Source: Variovorax paradoxus | Lineage (GTDB): Bacteria > Pseudomonadota > Gammaproteobacteria > Burkholderiales > Burkholderiaceae_C | Assembly (NCBI RefSeq): GCF_018614915.1 | Contig: NZ_JAGGNU010000034.1 | Location: 186,001 to 250,000, forward strand | DNA length: 64,000 nt | Direction of reading: 5' to 3' | In this document: positions 53,629 to 60,919 of the stretch, one piece after another | How positions within the stretch are numbered: position 1 is the first letter of the stretch | Layout: every line of letters starts with the position of its first letter | Made by a program: the position numbers and the translations under genes | The notes under the pieces: generated by a model | The model's database searches: none | What the model was told of the DNA's origin: nothing | What the model saw: the letters and a program-made list of their open reading frames with translations, nothing else

Positions 53629-55926
53629 TCAGTCGCCGCCGCGAACGCAATCCGCGTAGTAGCGCTTCTTGCCGCTCTCGTCGTTGCGCGCTACCAGGCC
53701 GTGGATGTCGGTCTCGAAGCCCGGGCATTCGGTGTTGAACTGGCGCGCGAACTTGAGGTAGTCGACGATCTTCTTGTTGAAGACCTCGCCGGGGATCAGG
53801 AGCGGGATGCCCGGCGGGTACGGCGTGATCAGGCTGGTGGTGATGCGGCCCTCGAGCTCGTCGATTTCGACGCGCTCGGTCTTGCGGTGCGCGATGTGGG
53901 CGTAGGCGTCGCTCGGCTTCATCGCCGGCGTCAGGTCGCTCAGGTACATCTCGGTCGTGAGGCGCGCCACGTCGTAGCGCGCATAGAGCTGGTGCACGTG
54001 CTGGCACAGGTCGCGCAGGCCGAGGCGCTCGTAGCCCGGGTGCTGCTGGCAGAACTCGGGCAGGATGCGCCACATCGGCTGGTTGCGCGCGTAGTCGTCC
54101 TTGAACTGCTGCAGTGCCGTCAGGAGCGTGTTCCAGCGGCCCTTTGTGATGCCGATGGTGAACATGATGAAGAAGCTGTAGAGCCCCGTCTTCTCGACGA
54201 TCACGCCATGCTCGGCCAGGAACTTGGTGACGATGCTGGCGGGAATGCCGGTCTCGGCAAACTTGCCCTGCAGGTCCAGGCCCGGCGTCACGATGGTCGA
54301 CTTGATCGGGTCGAGCATGTTGAAGCCGTCGGCCAGCTTGCCGAAGCCGTGCCAGTTGCGCGCGCCGTTCTTCCCGTTCGAGCCGATGCGGGATTCGCCC
54401 TGCATGATCCAGTCGCTGGCGCGGCCGATGCCTTCGTCGACCAGCTTCTCCGGCCCCCAGACCTTGAACCACCACTCGTCCGCGCCAAACTCGGCCTCGA
54501 CCTTGCGCATCGCGCGGCGGAAGTCCAGCGCTTCGAGAATGCTTTCTTCCACCAGCGCAGTGCCGCCGGGCGGCTCCATCATCGCGGCCGCGACGTCGCA
54601 GCTGGCGATGATCGCGTACTGCGGGCTGGTCGACGAATGCATCAGGTAGGCCTCGTTGAAGAGGTCGCGGTCGAGCGCCCGGTTCTGCGAGTCCTGCACC
54701 AGCACGTGGCTGGCCTGGCTGATGCCGGCCAGGAGCTTGTGCGTCGACTGGGTCGCGAACACCAGCGACTCCTTGGGGCGCACGCGCCGCTTGCCCATCG
54801 CGTGGTAGACGCCGTAGAACGGGTGGAAGGCGGCGTGCGGCAGCCAGGCTTCGTCGAAGTGCAGCGTGTCGACGTAGCCGTCGAGCATGCCCTTGATGGT
54901 CTCGGTGTTGTAGATCACGCCGTCGTAGGTCGACTGCGTCAGCGTCATCACGCGCGGCTTGACCTTGTCGGCATCCACGTGCGAGAGCAGCGGGTTGGCG
55001 CGGATCTTGGCCTTGATGGCGGACGGTTCGAACTCGCTCTGCGGGATTGGCCCGATGATGCCGAAGTGGTTGCGCGTCGGCTTCATGAAGACCGGGATCG
55101 CCCCGGTCATGATGATCGCGTGCAGCACCGACTTGTGGCAGTTGCGGTCGACCACCACCACGTCATCGGGCGCTACCGTGTGGTGCCACACCATCTTGTT
55201 GCTGGTGCTGGTGCCGTTGGTCACGAAGAAGCAATGGTCGGCATTGAAGATGCGCGCCGCATTGCGCTCGCTGGCCGCCACCGGGCCGGTGTGGTCCAGC
55301 AACTGGCCGAGTTCTTCGACCGCATTGCAGACGTCGGCGCGCAGCATGTTCTCGCCGAAGAACTGGTGGAACATCTGGCCCACCGGGCTCTTCAGGAACG
55401 CCACGCCGCCCGAATGGCCCGGGCAATGCCAGGAATACGAGCCGTCTTCGGCGTAGTCGATCAGCGCCTTGAAGAACGGCGGCTGCACGCCTTCGAGATA
55501 GCTCTTGGCTTCGCGGATGATGTGGCGCGCCACGAACTCCGGCGTGTCCTCGAACATGTGGATGAAGCCGTGCAGCTCGCGCAGGATGTCGTTCGGGATG
55601 TGGCGCGAGGTCTTGGTCTCGCCGTAGATGTAGATCGGCACGTCGGCGTTCTTGCGCCGCACCTCGCCGATGAAGTTGCGCAGGTTCAGCACCGCCGGGT
55701 CGAGGTCGGGGCCGACGGTGAACTCCTCGTCGTCGATCGACAGGATGAAGGCGCTGGCGCGGCTCTGCTGCTGGGCGAACTGGCTCAGGTCGCCATAGCT
55801 CGTAACGCCCAGAACCTCGAAGCCCTCCCTCTCGAATGCCTGCGCGAGCGCACGGATGCTGAGCCCCGAGCTGTTCTCGGAGCGGAAGTCCTCGTCGATG
55901 ATGACGATCGGAAAGCGGAATTTCAT
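53629..55926 (-). CDS. Arginine/lysine/ornithine decarboxylase (PLP fold type I)
   Basis: This 765-residue enzyme of the Orn/Lys/Arg decarboxylase class III family has an N-terminal response-regulator-like wing domain (about 1-140), the PLP domain with Schiff-base lysine K397 in ATQSTHKLLAG, and a large C-terminal domain. HCPGHSGG and HFDEAWLPHAAFHPFYG are the hallmark motifs. Size fits AdiA (756 aa) and LdcC (715 aa), but the true substrate among arginine, lysine and ornithine is not decided by sequence alone. It makes a polyamine precursor or buffers cytoplasmic acid. It is divergent from nfeD. Confidence 0.9.
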   Translation of the reverse strand: MKFRFPIVIIDEDFRSENSSGLSIRALAQAFEREGFEVLGVTSYGDLSQFAQQQSRASAFILSIDDEEFTVGPDLDPAVLNLRNFIGEVRRKNADVPIYIYGETKTSRHIPNDILRELHGFIHMFEDTPEFVARHIIREAKSYLEGVQPPFFKALIDYAEDGSYSWHCPGHSGGVAFLKSPVGQMFHQFFGENMLRADVCNAVEELGQLLDHTGPVAASERNAARIFNADHCFFVTNGTSTSNKMVWHHTVAPDDVVVVDRNCHKSVLHAIIMTGAIPVFMKPTRNHFGIIGPIPQSEFEPSAIKAKIRANPLLSHVDADKVKPRVMTLTQSTYDGVIYNTETIKGMLDGYVDTLHFDEAWLPHAAFHPFYGVYHAMGKRRVRPKESLVFATQSTHKLLAGISQASHVLVQDSQNRALDRDLFNEAYLMHSSTSPQYAIIASCDVAAAMMEPPGGTALVEESILEALDFRRAMRKVEAEFGADEWWFKVWGPEKLVDEGIGRASDWIMQGESRIGSNGKNGARNWHGFGKLADGFNMLDPIKSTIVTPGLDLQGKFAETGIPASIVTKFLAEHGVIVEKTGLYSFFIMFTIGITKGRWNTLLTALQQFKDDYARNQPMWRILPEFCQQHPGYERLGLRDLCQHVHQLYARYDVARLTTEMYLSDLTPAMKPSDAYAHIAHRKTERVEIDELEGRITTSLITPYPPGIPLLIPGEVFNKKIVDYLKFARQFNTECPGFETDIHGLVARNDESGKKRYYADCVRGGD

Positions 55927-56037
55927 GAGCGGGGCTCCGGGGCAGGCAAATAGGCGCGAAGTGTACGGAATTCAGGTGAAGGAGACGGGCGGCTTTTGAC
56001 TCAGAATGTCGTGCCTTCAATAAAGAGAGGAATCGTC

Positions 56038-56463
56038 ATGGCGAGTTCCACCGTCTGGTGGTTGATTGCGGGAGCGGCCATCGTGCTGGAGCTGCTCTCC
56101 GGCACGGTCTACCTGCTGCTGCTGAGCGCGGGCTTCGCCGCGGCGGCCATCGCGGCGCACGCGGGCGCCGGCCTGACCACCCAACTGGTGGTCGCGGCGG
56201 TGGTCGGAGTGGGCGCCATGCTCATCTGGCACATCATCCGCCGCCGGCGGCCGGCCGAGCCGCCGACCGGCGCCAACCGCGACGTCAACCTGGATATCGG
56301 CGAGAGCGTGTACGTCGACGCCTGGAATCCCGACGGCACCGCCACCGTGCGCTATCGCGGCGCGCAATGGACGGTGGTGCCCCGTGCCGGGAGCACGCCG
56401 TCGATCGGCGAGCACCGGGTGGCCGAGGTGGTCGGCAGCCGCCTGGTCGTCGACAAGACCTGA
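56038..56463 (+). CDS. NfeD-family membrane protein
   Basis: This 141-residue protein has two or three N-terminal transmembrane helices (TVWWLIAGAAIVLELLSGTVYLLLLSAGFAAAAIAAHAG, TTQLVVAAVVGVGAMLIWHIIRRRR) and a C-terminal OB-fold NfeD domain (NLDIGESVYVDAWNPDGTATVRYRGAQWTVVPRAG...EHRVAEVVGSRLVVDKT). It is the short NfeD type, which pairs with stomatin-like SPFH proteins. That partner gene follows 30 bp downstream. ATG at 56038 has a GAGAGG site upstream. Confidence 0.92.
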   Translation: MASSTVWWLIAGAAIVLELLSGTVYLLLLSAGFAAAAIAAHAGAGLTTQLVVAAVVGVGAMLIWHIIRRRRPAEPPTGANRDVNLDIGESVYVDAWNPDGTATVRYRGAQWTVVPRAGSTPSIGEHRVAEVVGSRLVVDKT

Positions 56464-56493
56464 CAAGCAACAAGAATCTACAAGGAAGCATCC

Positions 56494-57423
56494 ATGGAAC
56501 TCGCAGTCCCCCTCGTCATCCTGGTCATCGCGATCATCGTCATCAGCCAGTCGATCAAGTTCGTGCCGCAGCAGAACGCCTGGGTGCGCGAGCGCCTGGG
56601 CAAGTACCACAACACGATGACGCCCGGGCCCAACTTCCTGATTCCGTTCATCGACAAGGTGGCCTACAAGCACAGCCTGAAGGAAATCCCGCTCGACGTG
56701 CCGAGCCAGATCTGCATCACGCGCGACAACACGCAGCTGCAGGTCGACGGCATCCTGTATTTCCAGGTCACCGATCCGATGCGCGCGAGCTACGGCTCGT
56801 CCAACTACATCGTTGCCGTCACCCAGCTCGCGCAGACCTCGCTGCGCAGCGTGATCGGCAAGCTCGAGCTCGACAAGACCTTCGAGGAGCGCGACATCAT
56901 CAACGCCCAGGTCGTCGCCGCCATCGACGAAGCCGCGCTGAACTGGGGCGTGAAGGTGCTGCGCTACGAGATCAAGGACCTGACGCCGCCCAAGGAAATC
57001 CTCCAGGCCATGCAGCGCCAGATCACTGCCGAGCGCGAAAAGCGGGCGCTGATCGCGGCCTCCGAAGGCCGCCGGCAAGAGCAGATCAACATCGCCACCG
57101 GCGAGCGCGAAGCATTCATCGCACGCTCGGAAGGCGAGAAGCAGGCGCAGATCAACAACGCCCAGGGCGAGGCGGCGGCGATCACCGCGGTGGCCGAGGC
57201 GACCGCCGGCGCCATCGAGCGCGTGGCCGCCGCCATCCGGCAGCCGGGCGGCGAACAGGCCGTGCAGCTCAAGGTGGCCGAGCGTGCGGTCGATGCCTAT
57301 GGCAAGGTCGCGGCCGACGCCACGACCACGCTGATCGTGCCGAGCAACATGAACGAGACCGCCGCGCTCATCGCCTCGGCCATGCGCATGGTGCAGGCCG
57401 GAAAGACATCGAGCGCCGCTTGA
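56494..57423 (+). CDS. SPFH/band 7 (stomatin, QmcA-type) membrane protein
   Basis: This 309-residue protein has one N-terminal transmembrane helix (PLVILVIAIIVISQSIKFVPQQ), an SPFH domain (AWVRERLGKYHNTMTPGPNFLIPFIDKVAYKHSLKEIPLDVPSQICITRDNTQLQVDGILYFQV), and a long helical C-terminus rich in alanine, glutamate and glutamine that forms coiled coil. It likely assembles into membrane microdomain oligomers with NfeD. Only 30 bp separates it from nfeD. Related to QmcA of E. coli. Confidence 0.92.
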   Translation: MELAVPLVILVIAIIVISQSIKFVPQQNAWVRERLGKYHNTMTPGPNFLIPFIDKVAYKHSLKEIPLDVPSQICITRDNTQLQVDGILYFQVTDPMRASYGSSNYIVAVTQLAQTSLRSVIGKLELDKTFEERDIINAQVVAAIDEAALNWGVKVLRYEIKDLTPPKEILQAMQRQITAEREKRALIAASEGRRQEQINIATGEREAFIARSEGEKQAQINNAQGEAAAITAVAEATAGAIERVAAAIRQPGGEQAVQLKVAERAVDAYGKVAADATTTLIVPSNMNETAALIASAMRMVQAGKTSSAA

Positions 57424-57425
57424 AT

Positions 57426-57530
57426 GAGCTCACCCCCAGGCTTCGCGCACTTCGTGTCGCACCGCCAACCCCCTCACCGGGGGCAACACCAGCGGCCCGG
57501 CAAAGCCGGTTCCGCGGTGTTCCTGGAAAG
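57426..57530. repeat. Interspersed repeat with nested hairpins, of a type common in Comamonadaceae
   Basis: This stretch starts right after the SPFH gene stop and contains AACCCCCTCACCGGGGGC (hairpin), CCGGC-AAA-GCCGG (perfect 5-bp stem), and outer complementary arms AACACC...GGTGTT enclosing it. I recognise it as resembling a repeat seen in many Comamonadaceae intergenic regions, from general familiarity rather than a database search. It is not coding. Confidence 0.6.
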
Positions 57531-57600
57531 GGTCGTCGCATTTGATGCACCGCGCTCGCGCGAAGCACAGCAGAGCAACTGATCGATCCATCCCCACTGC

Positions 57601-57606
57601 TACAAT
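57601..57606 (+). promoter_or_regulatory. Candidate -10 box of the tRNA-Ser gene
   Basis: TACAAT at 57601-57606 is 10 bp before the tRNA 5' end (57617), the usual distance for a sigma-70 promoter of a stable RNA gene. No good TTGACA was found at -35; the region around 57578-57583 is weak. Confidence 0.5.
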
Positions 57607-57616
57607 CGCGGGCTTC

Positions 57617-57707
57617 GGAGCGGTGGATGAGCGGTTTAAGTCGCACGCCTGGAAAGCGTGTGAGGGTTAATAGCCCTCCGCGGGTTCGAATCCCGCCTGC
57701 TCCGCCA
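57617..57707 (+). tRNA. tRNA-Ser (anticodon GGA)
   Basis: This 91-nt gene with encoded CCA end has the acceptor stem GGAGCGG paired with CTGCTCC, D-arm GGATGAGCGGTTTAAG, anticodon loop CTGGAAA with GGA at 57651-57653, a long variable arm (GAGGGTTAATAGCCCTC), and T-arm GCGGGTTCGAATCCCGC. The long variable arm is the mark of a serine tRNA. It reads UCC (and by wobble UCU). A terminator hairpin follows at 57752. Confidence 0.97.
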
Positions 57708-57751
57708 AAAGGACGCTTCACATCGCGTCAGGTCACTCCAAAAACCTCTTG

Positions 57752-57777
57752 AAAGCCCCGCCAGCCGGGGCTTTTTT
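57752..57777 (+). terminator. Intrinsic terminator after tRNA-Ser
   Basis: AAAGCCCCG (57752-57760) pairs with CGGGGCTTT (57766-57774) across a 5-nt loop, followed by a T-run (57772-57777). A typical rho-independent signal ending the tRNA transcript about 45 nt after the mature 3' end. Confidence 0.88.
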
Positions 57778-57849
57778 CGTTGGGGTCGCGAGCAGCCGAA
57801 GAGTACCATCGGCCTACTTCACAAATCTCCACACGAAGGAGGAGCCCGG

Positions 57850-58164
57850 ATGGCAGGACAACCCACCCCGCATCGGACCGCAGCGCCGCTCGATCGAACC
57901 CTGGACAAGACCGAGGCCGTCGCCGCCGAGGTGCAGCGCGCCTCCGACGACCTGGCCGTCATCAACACGGTGCTCGAGCAGGAACTCCCCGAGGACGTGC
58001 AAGTGGGCGACGTGGCGCAAGCCATCGAACATACGGGCCAGTTGGAAAAGAGACTGGCCGAGTCCGCCGAGACGCTGGCCGAGGTCAACGCCGCCCTGGC
58101 CCAGGAGATCGAGAAGCGCAAGGAGGCGACCGGCAAAGAGCGCCCTCCGCGCGCGGCCGATTGA
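57850..58164 (+). CDS. Small helical protein of unknown function
   Basis: This 104-residue protein has no signal peptide or membrane helix. It is mostly helical and acidic, with a repeated pattern of short helices (DRTLDKTEAVAAEVQRASDDLAVINTVLEQELPEDVQVGDVAQAIEHTGQLEKRLAESAETLAEVNAALAQEIEKRKEATGK). The ordered heptad-like charge spacing suggests a coiled coil. A strong AAGGAGGAG site precedes the ATG at 57850. No known domain was recognised. It is followed by a lone receiver domain gene on the same strand, which may be its partner. Confidence 0.7.
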   Translation: MAGQPTPHRTAAPLDRTLDKTEAVAAEVQRASDDLAVINTVLEQELPEDVQVGDVAQAIEHTGQLEKRLAESAETLAEVNAALAQEIEKRKEATGKERPPRAAD

Positions 58165-58274
58165 AGCCGACTTCTCGTCCATCTGCTTTCTCCTACGCAA
58201 TGGCGAGAGGCTGTCGCAGGAACCCGGTATTCCCCGGCGCTAGGCTTGCCTTGTTTCCATAGCCCCGAAAGCGC

Positions 58275-58655
58275 ATGGCCCTCTTCACCTTCCTCGTCGA
58301 GGACAACAGGACCATACGGGATAACCTGATCCCGGCCCTCGATGATCTGGTCGGCGCCCGGGTGGTCGGCTTTGCCGAGAGCGAGGCGGACGCAATCGCC
58401 TGGCTGGCCTCCCATGCCGGCGAGTGGCAGCTGCTGATCGTGGACCTGTTCCTGAAGCAAGGCTCGGGACTGGGCGTGCTCCGAGCTTGCCGGTTGCGTG
58501 AGCCGCTGCAGCGCGCTGTGGTCCTGAGCAACTACATCAGCGCCGATATCCGTGCACGATGCCTGGCCCTGGGTGCAGACGCGGTGTTCGACAAGTCGAA
58601 GGAGCTCGATGCCTTCTTCGATTACTGCAACGAGGCGAGCCGCAGAGAACCATGA
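58275..58655 (+). CDS. Stand-alone response regulator receiver domain protein
   Basis: This 126-residue protein consists of a receiver domain only. Phospho-acceptor D57 lies in LLIVDLFLKQGSG, the acidic pair is in LVEDN, S85 is at the switch position in VVLSNYIS, and K107 is in FDKSKEL. No output domain is present, so it may work as a phosphate shuttle or by direct protein contact (CheY-like). It starts 110 bp after the small helical protein, and no cognate kinase is adjacent. Confidence 0.85.
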   Translation: MALFTFLVEDNRTIRDNLIPALDDLVGARVVGFAESEADAIAWLASHAGEWQLLIVDLFLKQGSGLGVLRACRLREPLQRAVVLSNYISADIRARCLALGADAVFDKSKELDAFFDYCNEASRREP

Positions 58656-58656
58656 A

Positions 58657-58678
58657 AAAAGGGCCCGAAGGCCCTTTT
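58657..58678. terminator. Bidirectional terminator between receiver protein and livK-type gene
   Basis: AAAAGGGCC (58657-58665) pairs with GGCCCTTTT (58670-58678) across a 4-nt loop. It has four T residues on the plus strand and six on the minus strand after the stem. It serves both the receiver gene ending at 58655 and the minus-strand gene ending at 58699. Confidence 0.8.
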
Positions 58679-58698
58679 CATTTTGGCGAGCGCGCTTC

Positions 58699-59916
58699 TC
58701 AGCTCGCGCCGCGCACCACGGCGATCTGCGTGCGTGCACCACCCTTGTAGGTGTAGAGCGTCAGTGCGCCGTTCTTGATGTCGCCCTTTTCGTCGAAGGC
58801 GATCGGGCCGGTCACGCCCTTGTACTGGATCTTGCCGAGTTCGGGCAGGTACTTGGCCGGGTCGGAAGAACCGGCCTTGACCATGGCTTCGGCCAGCACG
58901 TTGACCGCGTCGTAGACGTACGGTGCATAGATCTGCACGTCGACGCCGTTCTTGGCCTTGAACTTGGTCTTGAAGTCTTCGAGCGGCTGCTTGAAGTCGC
59001 CTTCGACACCGCCTGCTTCCGCGCAAACGACCATTTCCTCGCCGATCGCATCGCCGGCCAGCTTGGCCAGTTCGCCGGTGCACAGGCCGTCGCCACCCAT
59101 GAACTTGACGTTCATGCCGAGCTGCTTGACCTGCTTGAGCATCGGGCCGCCGACCGCGTCCATGCCGCCGAAGAACAGCACGTCGGGCTTGGCACCCTTG
59201 AGCTTGGTCAGGATGGCATTGAAGTCGGTCGACTTGTCGGTCGTGAATTCGTGGCCGACGATGTTGCCGCCGGCAGCCTTGGCGGCCTTCTCGAACTCTT
59301 CCGCCACGCCCTGGCCGTAAGCGGTACGGTCGTCGATCACGGCGATGTTCTTGCCCTTGAGCGTTTCGACCGCGTACTTGCCCAGCGTGCCGCCGAGCTG
59401 CGTGTCGTCAGCCACCACGCGGAAGGTGGTCTTGAAACCCTGGCGGGTGTACTTGGGGTTGGTTGCCGAAGGCGACACTTGCGGGATGCCCGCATCGCTG
59501 TACAGCTTGGAAGCCGGGATCGTGGTGCCCGAGTTCAGGTGGCCGACGATGCCGTTGACCTTGCTGTCGACCAGCTTCTGCGCCACGGCGGTGCCCTGCT
59601 TCGGATCCGCGGCGTCGTCTTCGGCCAGCAGTTCGAACTTGGCAACCTTGTCGCCGATCTTGAGGCCCTTGGCGTTGAGGTCTTCGATGGCCATGCGTGC
59701 GCCGAATTCGTTGTCCTTGCCGAGGTGGGCGATGGCGCCGCTGGTCGGGCCCACGTGGCCGATCTTGACCACCAGTGCATCGGCCGGAGGTGCGGCAGGC
59801 GCAGGTGCCGCTGCAGTCGGGGCGGGCGTCGCCGCGGGTGCAGCTGCTTCTTCCTTCTTGCCGCAAGCCACGAGCGTGAGAGCAGCCAGTGCGACCGCAG
59901 TCCATTTCAATTGCAT
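58699..59916 (-). CDS. Branched-chain amino acid ABC transporter substrate-binding lipoprotein
   Basis: This 405-residue protein has a lipoprotein signal with C18 in LTLVACGK, an alanine/proline-rich linker (about 23-46), and a type I periplasmic-binding fold of the LivJ/LivK family (VKIGHVGPTSGAIAHLGKDNEFGARMAIEDLNAKGLKIG, GHLNSGTTIPASKLYSDAGIPQVSPSATNP, FFGGMDAVGGPMLKQ). It has no transporter genes next to it, so it must work with a permease elsewhere. The lipid anchor and linker are less common for this family, which is usually free in the periplasm. Confidence 0.88.
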   Translation of the reverse strand: MQLKWTAVALAALTLVACGKKEEAAAPAATPAPTAAAPAPAAPPADALVVKIGHVGPTSGAIAHLGKDNEFGARMAIEDLNAKGLKIGDKVAKFELLAEDDAADPKQGTAVAQKLVDSKVNGIVGHLNSGTTIPASKLYSDAGIPQVSPSATNPKYTRQGFKTTFRVVADDTQLGGTLGKYAVETLKGKNIAVIDDRTAYGQGVAEEFEKAAKAAGGNIVGHEFTTDKSTDFNAILTKLKGAKPDVLFFGGMDAVGGPMLKQVKQLGMNVKFMGGDGLCTGELAKLAGDAIGEEMVVCAEAGGVEGDFKQPLEDFKTKFKAKNGVDVQIYAPYVYDAVNVLAEAMVKAGSSDPAKYLPELGKIQYKGVTGPIAFDEKGDIKNGALTLYTYKGGARTQIAVVRGAS

Positions 59917-60038
59917 GGGAACCTCCAGAACATTGATAAATTAAGAGTACACAGCGGTCTTTCGGCCCGCGTACGAAGACTCAGCAAGTTTCGCGCCGCG
60001 GGAACGCAGCGCCCCGCGCTTTCGACCCGGCGCGCAGT

Positions 60039-60482
60039 TTAGCCCAAGCTTTGTGCACCAAATGCTGGCGTAGACCCTGTTGTGTTGTCAGAAAGCTCCA
60101 ATGCGAGCGCGTCGCTCACCAAGGTCCTGAGCACGGTCTCGATCTCGCCGCGCAGCCGAGGGATCATGACGTCGAGCTGCTGCTGAACGGCAGCCGAAAC
60201 CGCGTCGCTCACGCGCTCCTCGAGCGACAGGTCGATGCGCTGCAGGACGCGGTGCAGCAACTGTTCCTCGAGCCGGAAAGCGTCGGCCTCCGACAGCAGG
60301 GCCTCTGGGTTCAGCGCCCTCGCCTGCGAAGGCTCGGCCACTGCAGGTGCGACGGGTTCCGGTGCCGGCGCCGGTGCCGGTTCGGGTGCCGAGTCGGCAG
60401 CGGGCGGCCGCTCGGTGGGCAGCTCCAGCACCGTCGTCAACGTGGGCACGAAACGTGGAGGCGTGCGTTGCGTTCCAGACAT
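60039..60482 (-). CDS. Hypothetical protein downstream of holC
   Basis: This 147-residue protein has no signal peptide. The first third is rich in proline and alanine (PTERPPAADSAPEPAPAPAPEPVAPAVAEPS), the rest is helical with regular hydrophobic spacing (LLSEADAFRLEEQLLHRVLQRIDLSLEERVSDAVSAAVQQQLDVMIPRLRGEIETVLRTLVSDAL). It overlaps the holC stop by one base (TGATG), so it is probably made with holC and pepA. No recognised function; a role near DNA polymerase III is only suggested by location. Confidence 0.7.
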   Translation of the reverse strand: MSGTQRTPPRFVPTLTTVLELPTERPPAADSAPEPAPAPAPEPVAPAVAEPSQARALNPEALLSEADAFRLEEQLLHRVLQRIDLSLEERVSDAVSAAVQQQLDVMIPRLRGEIETVLRTLVSDALALELSDNTTGSTPAFGAQSLG

Positions 60483-60919
60483 CAGGCGGTGCTCCCTGCA
60501 AAGTCATGGCGCTGGATCGCATAGCCGCGCTCCGCGTAGTGCCGCCAGCGCTTGCGGCCCGCGAGCCGGTCGGCATCATTGGCGCTCACGATGTCGATCA
60601 GGCGCTCGAAGCGTTCGAAGCCGGAGGGCAAATCGGCGCCCAGGTTCACCAGCACCTGCTGATGCGGCAGCGGCGCAGCGCCGCTTTCTGCCAGCACGAC
60701 CGGCGAACGCGCCACCGTGTGCGGCTCGCCGTCGCTGCGGCAATGGGCGATGAACTCGGCGGGCGCAAAGGTCCACAGGGCCAGGTCAACCGCATCCAGC
60801 ATCTGCGCGTCGGCCACCACCACCACGCGCGCGCCGCGAGCGCCCACGGCCTTGCGCAGCAGGCGGCAGGCGTAGTTCACCTTGTCCGGGGTGTTGAAGT
60901 GGAAGTCGATTTCGGTCAC
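60482..60919 (-). CDS. holC: DNA polymerase III chi subunit
   Basis: This 145-residue HolC protein has the family N-terminus MTEIDFHFNTPDKVNYACRLLRKAVGARGARVVVVADAQMLDAVDLALWTFAPAEFIAHC and motif VLVNLGADLPSGFERFERLIDIV. The chi subunit links the clamp loader to SSB. The GTG start at 60919 overlaps the pepA stop as GTGA, which shows translational coupling, a widely conserved pepA-holC arrangement. Confidence 0.92.
   Translation of the reverse strand: MTEIDFHFNTPDKVNYACRLLRKAVGARGARVVVVADAQMLDAVDLALWTFAPAEFIAHCRSDGEPHTVARSPVVLAESGAAPLPHQQVLVNLGADLPSGFERFERLIDIVSANDADRLAGRKRWRHYAERGYAIQRHDFAGSTA

Noticed and set aside
57617..57850. tRNA-Ser as an integration site of a genomic island
   Set aside because: No copy of the tRNA 3' end was found downstream and no integrase gene is present, so there is no evidence for an attachment site.
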